The notes below the pieces were generated by a model. The model did no database searches and was not told where the DNA came from. It worked only from the letters and a program-made list of their open reading frames with translations. Below, one piece after another: positions 26,176-34,019 of a stretch of DNA of 64,000 nucleotides (the stretch's first letter is position 1; each line of letters opens with the position of its first letter). Source of the stretch: Thermosulfuriphilus ammonigenes (GTDB lineage: Bacteria > Desulfobacterota > Thermodesulfobacteria > Thermodesulfobacteriales > ST65); contig NZ_CP048877.1 of NCBI RefSeq assembly GCF_011207455.1, positions 674,576 through 738,575 of the forward strand, written 5' to 3'. Both the position numbers and the translations under genes were made by a program.

Positions 26176-26346
26176 TTATCCCAGCTGGCTGATTAATCTT
26201 TTTAAGAAGTCCTCCCTTTCTTTAAGCTTATCCCGCCATTCTTTCTTTTCCGTGGCGGCAATCTCCATTCGGAGATCAGAAAGATATCTCTCAAGGATCT
26301 CCTTTAAAACCTGGGCCTCTTGAGAATCAAGTTCAATCTTTATCAT
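26176..26346 (-). CDS. Small conserved-looking helical protein, 56 aa
   Basis: A short gene starts at ATG 26344-26346 with an excellent AAGGAGGGGGGAAG site and ends at TAA 26176-26178. The protein begins MIKIELDSQEAQVLKEILE and continues YLSDLRMEIAATEKKEWRDK. It is highly charged, almost wholly helical, and looks like a small coiled or adaptor protein. It has its own terminator. Family and function are not known to me; the pattern resembles short conserved hypotheticals found in several anaerobes. It reads toward lower coordinates, between tRNA-Pro and the hybrid kinase gene. Confidence 0.75.
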   Translation of the reverse strand: MIKIELDSQEAQVLKEILERYLSDLRMEIAATEKKEWRDKLKEREDFLKRLISQLG

Positions 26347-26534
26347 CTTCCCCCCTCCTTAATCTTTCTTCTCAATTAAATTAGGTATTTTGGTTTTAAA
26401 TGGCAACAACCATGCTTTACAGAGAAAATTTACCAAAAGGATCACTTTTGATCCGAACGGAACGGGAAAACGGCTATTTTGTGCTTAAAGGACGATAAGG
26501 CCCAGAATCTTACGCGGAGGGGTTGGCCTTTTGG

Positions 26535-27989
26535 TCAACCCTGATGTTCCCGGGTGATCTTATCCTCGTCTTCAGAAGACACCTTCTGGCTCTTCAGACC
26601 TTCCCAGATGGTCTTCACCAAATTGAGAATTTCTTTAAGGTGAAATGGTTTCTGAAGAAAATGAATTCGGTGTCCCATTTTGGGGATAGAGATTCCTGTC
26701 TCGTGACCACTTATGACGATAAAATGGGCCCGAGGCGATCGAACCAATGCCTCTTCGATAATTCTTAGCCCTCCCATAGCAGCCATATCCAGATCCACGA
26801 TAAGGATGTCAAAGCCCTTTGGCTCCTTTTCCAGAAGCTCTAGGGCCTTCTCACCCTTGGCGGCGGTAGATACCTGATAGCCATGAAGGGAAAAGGCCTC
26901 TTTGAGAAGATTTCGAATGTAGGTGTCCTCTTCAGCTACCAAAATTCGACACACCCGAGGGGCCTCCGTGGGGAGGTGAGCCCTCTTTTTAACGGGGAAA
27001 ATGATCCGGAAGGTGCTACCTCGCTCGGGGAGGCTCTCAAGCTCAATCTCTCCGCCCATAGATGAAACAAGGGAGTAAGCCATAGAAAGGCCAAGCCCCG
27101 CGCGCTTTTGATCCTTTTTGGTGGTGAAAAAGGGCTCAAAAATGAATTCCTGTAAATCTGGCGGGATGCCTACTCCTGTGTCTTTTATCTCCAGGATGAC
27201 GTTACCTTCGGGGGAGACGCCGGTGGTGATGGTGATTTGACCACCTTCTGGCATGGCATCCACGGCATTGCTTATAAGGTTAAGAAGCACCTGCACTAAA
27301 GCCATGCGATCATAGTGAATGTGAGGCAACTCACGATCCAGATCGCTCTCAAGGATGATTTTCTCTGGAATAAGATCTCTTAAGACCACGAGAAGATTTT
27401 TGATGTCTTGATTGATGTCTCCCAGCTTAATATCGATGGGCTGTCCCATTCCCAGGGTAAGGAGTTTATTGGTAAGCTCACTTCCATGCTGAAGATCCCG
27501 CAAGATTCGGGCTGCCCTCTCCTGGAGTGCCCCTTGAGTCTCCTGTTTCAGGAGTTCCAGTTGCCCCATAGCTCCAGCCAAAAGATTGTTAAAGTGGTGG
27601 GCGATATTGCCGGCAAATCTGGAAAGGGCTTCCATCTTTTTTCCAAGGTGGCGTCTTCTTTCTCGCTCTTCGATAGGAGAGATATCCCGAATTGAGCAAA
27701 CCAGAATTTGTTCTTCTCTTTCAAGCAGGTAAAGCCAAAGGTCGTAGTCTCCCCCTTGGGTAGTGACAATTCTTCGGGCCTGCCCCTTGGAAAGGGCTTC
27801 CTCCAGGGGACAGAAAGCACAAGGGGCATTTTCCCTAAAGAGTATCTGGAAACAAGATTCCCCTTTCCCTTGAATCTGCTGGGCCGCAGCATTTACGAAG
27901 AGAACCTTCCGTGAGGTATCAATACCTACGGAAGGATCTGGTTGGGTGGAAAAAATTTTACATATCTTGGGGTAGACGTTTTGAAACAT
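26535..27989 (-). CDS. Hybrid sensor histidine kinase (PAS-HisKA-HATPase-REC)
   Basis: This 484-aa soluble two-component protein has, in order, a PAS-like sensor (about residues 10-105) carrying C46, C57 and C60; the HisKA helix with phospho-acceptor H131 (GNIAHHFNNLLAGAMGQL); and the HATPase domain with N, G1 and G2 boxes (NLISNAVDAMPEGG, DTGVGIPPD, GLGLSMAYSL). A C-terminal receiver follows with acceptor Asp in ILIVDLDMAAMGG. There is no membrane segment. The CX10CX2C in the PAS domain could hold a metal or heme, or act as a thiol switch. No partner regulator is adjacent. Confidence 0.92.
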   Translation of the reverse strand: MFQNVYPKICKIFSTQPDPSVGIDTSRKVLFVNAAAQQIQGKGESCFQILFRENAPCAFCPLEEALSKGQARRIVTTQGGDYDLWLYLLEREEQILVCSIRDISPIEERERRRHLGKKMEALSRFAGNIAHHFNNLLAGAMGQLELLKQETQGALQERAARILRDLQHGSELTNKLLTLGMGQPIDIKLGDINQDIKNLLVVLRDLIPEKIILESDLDRELPHIHYDRMALVQVLLNLISNAVDAMPEGGQITITTGVSPEGNVILEIKDTGVGIPPDLQEFIFEPFFTTKKDQKRAGLGLSMAYSLVSSMGGEIELESLPERGSTFRIIFPVKKRAHLPTEAPRVCRILVAEEDTYIRNLLKEAFSLHGYQVSTAAKGEKALELLEKEPKGFDILIVDLDMAAMGGLRIIEEALVRSPRAHFIVISGHETGISIPKMGHRIHFLQKPFHLKEILNLVKTIWEGLKSQKVSSEDEDKITREHQG

Positions 27990-28170
27990 TAAAAAATTAC
28001 CATCCCTTAACTTAAAGTTAAAAAGCCCGCAAAACCGACATTTTTTCTACTTAGCCAGCTTTTTCCCATCTCGGCAAGACTAGCAATTTATTTGCCACTT
28101 TATGCACTCTATTACATCCGTTTTGCTACCCAAACTTACCAATTGAGCAAAAGATCCTGCGAAAATTGGG
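27990..28170. other. Intergenic, AT-rich
   Basis: No gene is seen between the kinase start and the downstream terminator of the CopZ-like gene. It probably holds the kinase promoter; no strong consensus could be picked. Confidence 0.4.
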
Positions 28171-28200
28171 AAAAATTTTTCCGTTGCCCTTACGGAAAAA
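28171..28200 (-). terminator. Intrinsic terminator downstream of the CopZ/BFD-like gene
   Basis: A 9-bp perfect stem (TTTTTCCGT at 28176-28184 and ACGGAAAAA at 28192-28200) with a 7-base loop is followed on the minus strand by a T-run. It lies about 120 bases past the stop of the UGA-containing gene. Confidence 0.7.
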
Positions 28201-28319
28201 ACGTCTCTTATTGGCGGGTTGTTTGACAGAAGCGGGACTGTAACAAGAAGTAAAAAAATTCTTAACAAATGGTAACAATTTTCGAGGAGTGTCTATCCCG
28301 GGAATTATCGAATCGAATT

Positions 28320-28562
28320 TCAAAAAACAGGCCGGGAAGAATTGGGCCCGGTTTCTTTAAGGATCTCCTCCAGCGCCCGCTGGATGTCCGGAAGACATCA
28401 GCGTCCCTTAGGATTAGTGTGGGCACAATTACAGCCTCCTCTCTTTTTGGCCCAAAGGATACTCTTTAGAATATTGGAATAGCCGTAGCGTTTATAATCT
28501 TCTTTAAGGTCCTCTAGGGTATAGCCAAAACAGTAGCAGATCATTTCTCTGGATTCAGGCAT
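28320..28562 (-). CDS. CopZ/BFD-like [2Fe-2S] protein, candidate selenoprotein (in-frame UGA, U55)
   Basis: An 80-aa gene starts at ATG 28560-28562 with a GGGAG site and stops at 28320-28322. Codon 55 (28398-28400) is TGA. The protein reads MPESREMICYCFGYTLED at the start, has GGCNCAHTNPKGR before the UGA, and then continues U55-CLPDIQRALEEILKE. The CxC...CxC...(C/U)C layout and the NPKGR-x-C motif match the N-terminal [2Fe-2S]/zinc domain of CopZ and BFD-like proteins, where a Cys occupies the UGA position. A 6-bp hairpin with loop GGGC starts at the 20th base after the UGA. There is no C-terminal copper-binding HMA domain. Read as Sec it is intact; read as stop it loses a cluster ligand pair. 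Confidence 0.72.
28369..28384 (-). other. SECIS-like hairpin in the CopZ/BFD-like gene
   Basis: On the minus strand TCCAGC-GGGC-GCTGGA forms a perfect 6-bp stem with a G-starting tetraloop. Loop distance from the UGA (about 20 bases) lies within the range known for bacterial SECIS elements bound by SelB. Confidence 0.55.
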
Positions 28563-28938
28563 TGAAGACGCTCCCTTATTTTTATTTTATAGGTTATGAA
28601 GATGGATTGTGGGCCTGCCTGAACCTTTTCCAATCAATTATCTACCCCCCCTTTCAAGCCTAAAGTAACTTAATTGATCTTCCTGCCAACTTAAGGCTAT
28701 TTTAAAGATTTTGATGATACTTTTTAATTTCGGAGAAAAAGTCCTTAAACATCTCTAATAGAAGGTTGTAGCCGGCCATGGTGTTTAGAGACCGTTAATA
28801 ACCAAGCCTCCCCTTTTGGGGCCTGCCTCAAGATATCACTGAGTGCAGCTCTTTCGGGATCTCCTTCGCCTGAAAACAAGCCTTAACAAACAAGAGGCCT
28901 TGCTAGGCCCCACCAGAGAGAGTTTATAAAATTTTATA
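28563..28938. other. Intergenic region, nothing coding seen
   Basis: This is a stretch of about 375 bases between the divergent CopZ-like and arsR genes. No gene-like frame, tRNA or strong hairpin was found apart from the arsR promoter at its right end. Promoter elements for the CopZ-like gene are expected here. Confidence 0.4.
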
Positions 28939-28967
28939 TTGACTATTTAGCCAAATGGCTATATAGA
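28939..28967 (+). promoter_or_regulatory. arsR promoter with an ArsR-type operator in the spacer
   Basis: TTGACT (28939-28944) and TATAGA (28962-28967) are separated by 17 bases. The spacer holds the inverted repeat TAGCCA-AA-TGGCTA (28948-28961), so repressor and polymerase would compete. The ATG of arsR follows at 28984, giving an almost leaderless transcript. Autoregulation by the adjacent ArsR is the straightforward reading. Confidence 0.75.
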
Positions 28968-28983
28968 CAAAAAAGAGTTAGCT

Positions 28984-29370
28984 ATGAAGAGACTTACCAA
29001 GCAACTTAAAGCCCTAGCAGATGGCACCAGGCTCCGGCTTGTAGCCCTTATTTCAACAAGGCCCTGCTGCGTATGTGAGCTGGCCGCAGTTCTTAATCTG
29101 GCCCAACCAACAATTACCAGACATCTCCAAAAACTTACCGAGGCTGGCTTCTTAGAGTATGAAAGACGGGGATTCTTCCAGATCTATCGCCTCTGTCCAG
29201 CCGACCAAAAGGCTAAGGATCTCCTGGCCCTTGTTATCCCCTCTCTATTGGAAGATCCAGAAATAATGGCCCTCCTTGAGAGGTTCCGCCACCTTAATGT
29301 AGGGCCAGCCTTTTTACGAGAGTGCCCTTCAAAACCTGAGGAGGAGAAGAACGGTGAACTGGAGACGTGA
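28984..29370 (+). CDS. arsR: ArsR/SmtB-family metalloregulator
   Basis: This 128-aa winged-helix repressor has the arsenite-sensing cysteine motif as C28, C29 and C31 (RPCCVCELA, compare ELCVCDL) in the helix before the recognition helix, which reads QPTITRHLQKLTEAGFL. The wing YERRGFFQIYRL follows. It should release its operator on binding As(III) or a similar thiophilic metalloid. It is first gene of the arsenic cluster; its 3' end overlaps the permease start by 17 bases. Confidence 0.92.
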   Translation: MKRLTKQLKALADGTRLRLVALISTRPCCVCELAAVLNLAQPTITRHLQKLTEAGFLEYERRGFFQIYRLCPADQKAKDLLALVIPSLLEDPEIMALLERFRHLNVGPAFLRECPSKPEEEKNGELET

Positions 29371-30640
29371 GACCTTCAGAATTCTCCTGGGAACAGCAAT
29401 TTTTCTATTCTTTTTCTATTTTCCCCTTAAAGAAAGGGTCTTATCAGGGGCCAGGGAGGCCCTTCTACTCACCCACTGGTATGCCCGGGAGCACGTCATC
29501 TTTTGCCTTATCCCAGCCTTTTTTATCGCCGGGGCCATAAGTGTCTTTGTGTCCAAGGAATCCGTCATGCGCTACCTGGGGCCTGCCGCCCCCAAGCCGG
29601 TGGCCTATGGGGTAGCCGCTGTCTCGGGGACAATCCTGGCCGTTTGTTCCTGCACCATCCTTCCGCTCTTTGCCGGTATTTATATGAACGGTGCCGGCCT
29701 CGGGCCAGCGACCACCTTTCTTTATTCGGGGCCAGCCATAAATGTATTGGCCATTGTCCTTACGGCCCGTATCCTCGGTGCGGATATTGGCATTAGTCGG
29801 GCCCTGGGGGCCATCGTAGCCAGCATCATCATCGGGCTCATCATGGCCTTTATCTTCCGCCGAGAGGAGCAAGCGAGGCTATCCCAATTTGGTAGTGAAG
29901 ACATCCCCCAGGGACGGCCCCTTTGGCAAAACGTCCTTTTTATGGCCACCCTGGTGGCCATTCTGGTGTTTGCCACCTGGGGAAAGGGCACCGGAGTATG
30001 GGCTGAGATTTACCGCCTTAAGTGGCCACTGGTGGCCCTGGCAGCCCTGAGCCTGCTGGCAGAACTTAAGGCCTTCTTCGGCGTAAGGCTTCCCTGGCTT
30101 CTGGCTACAGCAGCGGTAGTAACCGTGGGGGAGATCCTTTTCCCAGGGCATGAAGTCTCGTTTCTTACCGGGGTGTTTGTCCTCTCTCTGGCCCTTTATT
30201 CAACCGGCGGTGAGGCCCGCACTTGGCTTGAATCCTCCTATGTCCTTGGCCGACAGATTCTGCCCCTTCTTTTCTTCGGTGTTTTAGCTGCCGGCTTCTT
30301 TTTGGGAAGGCCAGGGCATGAGGGCTTTATTCCCTCCAACCTGGTGGCTGATCTTGTTGGCGGAAATTCCTTTGCCGCCAATTTTTTTGCCTCAATTTCC
30401 GGGGCCTTCATGTATTTTGCCACCCTGACCGAAGTGCCCATTCTTCAGGGTCTACTGGGGGCCGGCATGGGTAAAGGGCCAGCCCTGGCCCTTCTTCTGG
30501 CCGGACCAGCGGTCTCCCTTCCCAGTATGCTCGTCATCCGCTCGGTAATAGGGGTCAGGAAGACCGCTGCCTACGTGGTCATAGTAATAGCCATCTCCAC
30601 CCTCTGCGGTTTCATCTACGGTTTGATCTCCGGAGGCTAA
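29354..30640 (+). CDS. COG0701/DUF318-family permease (ArsP-like)
   Basis: This 428-aa membrane protein has about ten helices. Two related halves are visible, with conserved PAAPKPVAYGVAAVSGTILAVCSCTILPLFAGIY (SCS/CSC-T region) near residue 75 and the paired segments FLYSGPAINVLAIVL and ALLLAGPAVSLPSMLVI. The family includes ArsP, an organoarsenical exporter, and permeases tied to other metals. Coupling to ArsR and arsenate reductase supports an arsenic or metalloid role, which is inference. The double-cysteine CSC in a membrane helix may bind the substrate. Confidence 0.88.
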   Translation: MNWRRETFRILLGTAIFLFFFYFPLKERVLSGAREALLLTHWYAREHVIFCLIPAFFIAGAISVFVSKESVMRYLGPAAPKPVAYGVAAVSGTILAVCSCTILPLFAGIYMNGAGLGPATTFLYSGPAINVLAIVLTARILGADIGISRALGAIVASIIIGLIMAFIFRREEQARLSQFGSEDIPQGRPLWQNVLFMATLVAILVFATWGKGTGVWAEIYRLKWPLVALAALSLLAELKAFFGVRLPWLLATAAVVTVGEILFPGHEVSFLTGVFVLSLALYSTGGEARTWLESSYVLGRQILPLLFFGVLAAGFFLGRPGHEGFIPSNLVADLVGGNSFAANFFASISGAFMYFATLTEVPILQGLLGAGMGKGPALALLLAGPAVSLPSMLVIRSVIGVRKTAAYVVIVIAISTLCGFIYGLISGG

Positions 30641-30683
30641 AAAGTGAGGAGTTTCGATACCACAAAAAACATCCAAGGAGGAA

Positions 30684-30920
30684 ATGATGAAGATCAAAGT
30701 CCTAGGTCCAGGTTGCCCCAAGTGTGCCAATCTCTATGACAACGTTGTTTTGGCGATCAAGGAACTCGGCCTTGAGGCCTCGGTAGAAAAGATAACCGAC
30801 CTCGGGCAAATAGCGGCCCATGGAGTCCTCCAGACCCCGGGGTTGGTTATAGATGGAAAGGTTGTCTCGCAGGGAAAGATTCTCTCGGTAGAGGAGATCA
30901 TAAGACTCCTTAAGTCCTAA
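30684..30920 (+). CDS. Small redox-active disulfide (thioredoxin-like) protein
   Basis: This 78-aa glutaredoxin/thioredoxin-fold protein of the MTH895/TM0996 type has its CPKC redox site at C11-C14 (GPGCPKCANLYDNV), the cis-Pro in LQTPGLVIDGKVV, and no signal peptide. Start ATG 30684 or 30687 follows an AAGGAGG. Proteins like this commonly accompany COG0701 permeases. It could reduce the arsenate reductase or deliver a thiol-bound metalloid to the permease, which is inference from the order permease-thioredoxin-ArsC. Confidence 0.88.
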   Translation: MMKIKVLGPGCPKCANLYDNVVLAIKELGLEASVEKITDLGQIAAHGVLQTPGLVIDGKVVSQGKILSVEEIIRLLKS

Positions 30921-30936
30921 GGTTAAGGAGGTTACC

Positions 30937-31344
30937 TTGAAGCCTGAAGTGCTTTTTCTGTGTACCGAGAATGCCTGCCGATCCCAGTTGGCCGAGGCCC
31001 TGGCCAACCACTTCTTCGGCACAAAGGTGAAGGCCTTCTCGGCCGGAGTGCGTCCCAGAGGGGTGCATCCCCTGGCCCAAAAAGTCCTTGAGGAAGTGGG
31101 AATCGATGTCTCCGCCTTAAGGAGTAAGCATCTTGACGAGTTTTCAGGAAAGACCTTTGACCTGGTAGTCACTCTCTGCGATTCGGCTGCGGCCGAGTGC
31201 CCGGTCTTTCCCGGGGCCAAAAGAAGGCTCCATCTTCCTTTTCCTGATCCGGCAAAGTCTGGAGACGTAGAATCCTTCCGGGAGGTTCGGGACCAGATAC
31301 TTCAGAAGTTAAAAGATCTTTTTGATGAGGAGAAAAGAAGATGA
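30937..31344 (+). CDS. arsC: Arsenate reductase, low-molecular-weight phosphatase type
   Basis: This 135-aa thioredoxin-coupled ArsC has the phosphatase P-loop CX5R as C9 to R15 ([11 protein letters not shown]) and the later redox-cysteine segment [16 protein letters not shown] with two cysteines needed for the disulfide cascade. [11 protein letters not shown] closes the active site. It reduces As(V) to As(III), which ACR3 then exports. The start is TTG with a GGTTAAGGAGG site. It follows the small thioredoxin by 16 bases. Confidence 0.92.
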   Translation: MKPEVLFLCTENACRSQLAEALANHFFGTKVKAFSAGVRPRGVHPLAQKVLEEVGIDVSALRSKHLDEFSGKTFDLVVTLCDSAAAECPVFPGAKRRLHLPFPDPAKSGDVESFREVRDQILQKLKDLFDEEKRR

Positions 31345-32393
31345 AGCGTCCAAGACTCGGATTTTTCGAACGTTACCTTACCCTCTGGATATTTTTAGCT
31401 ATGGTCTTTGGTGTGCTCCTTGGGAAGTTCGTACCTCAGACGGCCCAGTTTCTGGAGCGCTTTCAGGTGGGGACCACCTCCATCCCCATCGCCATCGGCC
31501 TCATCCTGATGATGTATCCGCCGCTGGCCAAAGTCCGCTATGAAGAACTTCCCATCGTCTTCTCCAACAAGCGGATGCTGGCCCTCTCCCTCATCCAGAA
31601 CTGGGTGGTGGGACCGCTCGTCATGTTTGTGCTGGCGGTGCTCCTTCTTCCGGATCACCCAGACTACATGATGGGAGTTATTCTGGTAGGCCTTGCCCGA
31701 TGCATTGCCATGGTCCTGGTGTGGAATGATCTTGCCGATGGCGACCGGGATCTGGCCGCTGGCCTGGTGGCCTTTAATGCCATCTTCCAGGTCTTAACCT
31801 ATTCTCTCTATGCCTATCTCTTTCTCTATGTCATGCCCTCCTTTTTGGGTCTTAAGGGAGTGGTCGTAAAGGTCTCCATGCTGGAGGTGGCCAAGTCGGT
31901 CTTCATATATCTGGGAATTCCCTTTCTGGCCGGCCTGATTACCAACCAGATTCTGCGTCGCACAAGGGGCGACTCTTGGTACTTTACTCGATTTGTCCCC
32001 CGGGTCTCCTGGCTTACCCCCATCGCCCTCCTCTTCACCATTGTGGTAATGTTTTCCCTCAAGGGCCAATTTATCGTAGACCTTCCGGTGCACGTTCTTC
32101 GGGTGGCTCTTCCCTATGTGGGTTACTTCTTCTTCATGTGGTTTGTAACCTTTTTTATCGCCTACCGGATGAAGATCTCTTACCCCAAGACCGTGGCCGT
32201 CTCCTTTACGGCGGCCAGCAACGACTTTGAGCTGGCCATCGCCGTAGCGGTAGCGGTCTTTGGGCTTAAGTCCGGTCAGGCCTTTGCCACGGTAATTGGT
32301 CCTTTAGTAGAGGTCCCCATCCTTATTTCCCTGGTCAACGTGGCCTGGTACTTCCGGAGGAGGCTTTTCGGTGAAGTGCCCAAACCTGCTTAA
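31341..32393 (+). CDS. acr3: ACR3-family arsenite efflux permease
   Basis: This 350-aa transporter has ten predicted membrane helices. Family motifs are visible: [11 protein letters not shown] near residue 30, [14 protein letters not shown] near 55, [18 protein letters not shown] (conserved Cys of helix 4) near 115, and [20 protein letters not shown] near 293. It exports As(III) from the cytoplasm. Its ATG overlaps the stop of arsC by four bases (ATGA). It completes a sense-reduce-export arsenic cassette. Confidence 0.95.
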   Translation: MKRPRLGFFERYLTLWIFLAMVFGVLLGKFVPQTAQFLERFQVGTTSIPIAIGLILMMYPPLAKVRYEELPIVFSNKRMLALSLIQNWVVGPLVMFVLAVLLLPDHPDYMMGVILVGLARCIAMVLVWNDLADGDRDLAAGLVAFNAIFQVLTYSLYAYLFLYVMPSFLGLKGVVVKVSMLEVAKSVFIYLGIPFLAGLITNQILRRTRGDSWYFTRFVPRVSWLTPIALLFTIVVMFSLKGQFIVDLPVHVLRVALPYVGYFFFMWFVTFFIAYRMKISYPKTVAVSFTAASNDFELAIAVAVAVFGLKSGQAFATVIGPLVEVPILISLVNVAWYFRRRLFGEVPKPA

Positions 32394-33738
32394 GATATTA
32401 TTCATTTTGGCTCTTTCCATAATCTGGGCTTCTCCGGGCCTCGCCGACTCTCCGTTAACCTTGGATAAGGCCCTAAGAGAAGCCCTCAAACGCAATCCAG
32501 AAATCTTAGCCCGCAAATATGAAGTGGCCGCCTCCAAGGAGAGATACCGGGCCGAACGCGGGAAACTCTTTCCCCAGGTCAACTTCATAGCTCAGGCTAG
32601 CCGGCTAAGTGATGCTCAGGCGGTAGTTCCTATTAAAGGGCCCGGGCCCTTTCCGGCCTTTAGCCGAGATCGCTATTTCTTTAATCTGGAAACCCTTCTT
32701 CCCATTTATGAAGGTGGAAGGCTGCGCCGAAGGGCAAAAATCGCTGAGCTGGCTATCGCCTTTAAAGAAGGCCTGAGCCGACAAACAGCCCTGGATCTTC
32801 TAGCCAACGTCAAAGATACTTTTTATTTAGCCCTCTACCTTGAAGCCCTGGTTTCGGCCCGAGAAAAAACGCTAGCCGCTCTTAAAGACCAGGAAAAAGA
32901 GGCTGAGCTGAGGCTAAAAGTGGGCCGCATCCCGCCCCTTGACCTCATGCGCATAAGAACCCAGGTGCGGGCTGAAGAGGCCGCGCTTTCAGCCGCCAAA
33001 GAAGCCCTCCGGCGAGCCAAAGAGGCTCTCAGTGTTCTCCTCGGGGAGCCTCCCAGAAGCGACTTCAGGGTGGCCGGGACGCTTGAGATCAAAAAATTAA
33101 AACTCCAAAAAATAGACATTGAGGAGGCCCTCTCCTGTCGGCCAGATATCTTTGCCCAAAGGCAGGCCGTCCGGCAGGCTCAAGAAGAAATCAAGCTTGC
33201 CTCTGGAGAACATCTGCCAAGCCTTGATCTCTTTGCCGATTACGGCCGAAGGGCCGGCTCCGGGCTCAACGATTCCGAGGAGGTCTGGGAGGCCGGAGTG
33301 CGACTCAGGCTCAACATCTTTAGCGGAGGGACCATTTCGGCCCGGGTGGCCGAGGCCCGCTCCCGGGCCCTGGCCGAAAGGGAACGCTTAAGGCTCCTTG
33401 AACTTTCGGCCCGGCGGGAGATCGCTGACGCCCTCTCCCTCATTGCTCAGGCCGAAGAAGAAGTGGCCCATTTTGAGGCCGCCAGGGCCACCGCTAAAGA
33501 GGCCTTCCGCGTAGAGAGCCTCAAATACCGCACCGGAGCCGGCACGGTGACCGACATGCTTCTGGCCCAGGCGGCCTGGGCCCAGGCCGAGGCCGACTAC
33601 CTCGGGGCCCGCTACCGCCTGGCCAAGGCCTACGTGGCCTACGAGCGGGCCACCACCCTCATCGCCCGCGGCTGGCTGAAACTTGAGTGTTGGTCCACCG
33701 CAAAATTTGAAGGCAAGAATTCGAAGGCGGAGAAATAA
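32371..33738 (+). CDS. TolC-type outer-membrane efflux protein
   Basis: This 455-aa outer-membrane channel subunit begins with a signal peptide (about residues 1-24, ending PGLA) and has two TolC repeats, one from [19 protein letters not shown] and one from [25 protein letters not shown]. It includes the beta segment [23 protein letters not shown] and its partner [22 protein letters not shown]. Long alpha-helical coiled parts are evident. A GTG start overlaps the 3' end of acr3 by 23 bases, with GGAGGAGG upstream. It is the first component of a tripartite pump with the MFP and RND genes. Confidence 0.92.
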   Translation: MKCPNLLKILFILALSIIWASPGLADSPLTLDKALREALKRNPEILARKYEVAASKERYRAERGKLFPQVNFIAQASRLSDAQAVVPIKGPGPFPAFSRDRYFFNLETLLPIYEGGRLRRRAKIAELAIAFKEGLSRQTALDLLANVKDTFYLALYLEALVSAREKTLAALKDQEKEAELRLKVGRIPPLDLMRIRTQVRAEEAALSAAKEALRRAKEALSVLLGEPPRSDFRVAGTLEIKKLKLQKIDIEEALSCRPDIFAQRQAVRQAQEEIKLASGEHLPSLDLFADYGRRAGSGLNDSEEVWEAGVRLRLNIFSGGTISARVAEARSRALAERERLRLLELSARREIADALSLIAQAEEEVAHFEAARATAKEAFRVESLKYRTGAGTVTDMLLAQAAWAQAEADYLGARYRLAKAYVAYERATTLIARGWLKLECWSTAKFEGKNSKAEK

Positions 33739-33808
33739 TGCTTGGTCTTGCCGGCAAGTTTTACGTGATCGCGACTATCTTAGGCATATTGCAAGCGTTT
33801 TCTATTTT

Positions 33809-33960
33809 GTCATGGCGAACATACGCGAGCAGCAAAGACATCTCAACGGATCGGTTGCCGAGATCGCTTCGGGCCCTCTACGCATTTTAAAGCGTAGAGA
33901 GATCCTCGCGATGACCTACTTATGTCATTGCGAGCGCAGCGAAGCAATCTCAAGGATCAC
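33809..33960. repeat. Palindromic REP-like repeat cluster
   Basis: The unit GTCATTGCGAGCGCAGCGAA with following GCAATCTC (33924-33951) has a degenerate copy at 33809-33844 and an inverted, interrupted copy around 33858-33915 containing GAGATCGCTTCG and CTCGCGATGAC. A CTACGC/GCGTAG hairpin lies inside the inverted copy. Elements of this GTCATTGCGAGCG type are common intergenic palindromes in proteobacterial and desulfobacterial genomes. The cluster fills the gap between the TolC-type and MFP genes. Confidence 0.75.
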
Positions 33961-34019
33961 TTGGCCTGCCGCCTTTACAATGACAGGCCATTTCAGCGCC
34001 TTCACCTTCGGAGGGGAAC

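Noticed and set aside
33809-33960. CRISPR-like repeats
   Set aside because: Copies are degenerate, inverted and irregularly spaced, so they are REP-like palindromes; no CRISPR array was seen anywhere in the window.
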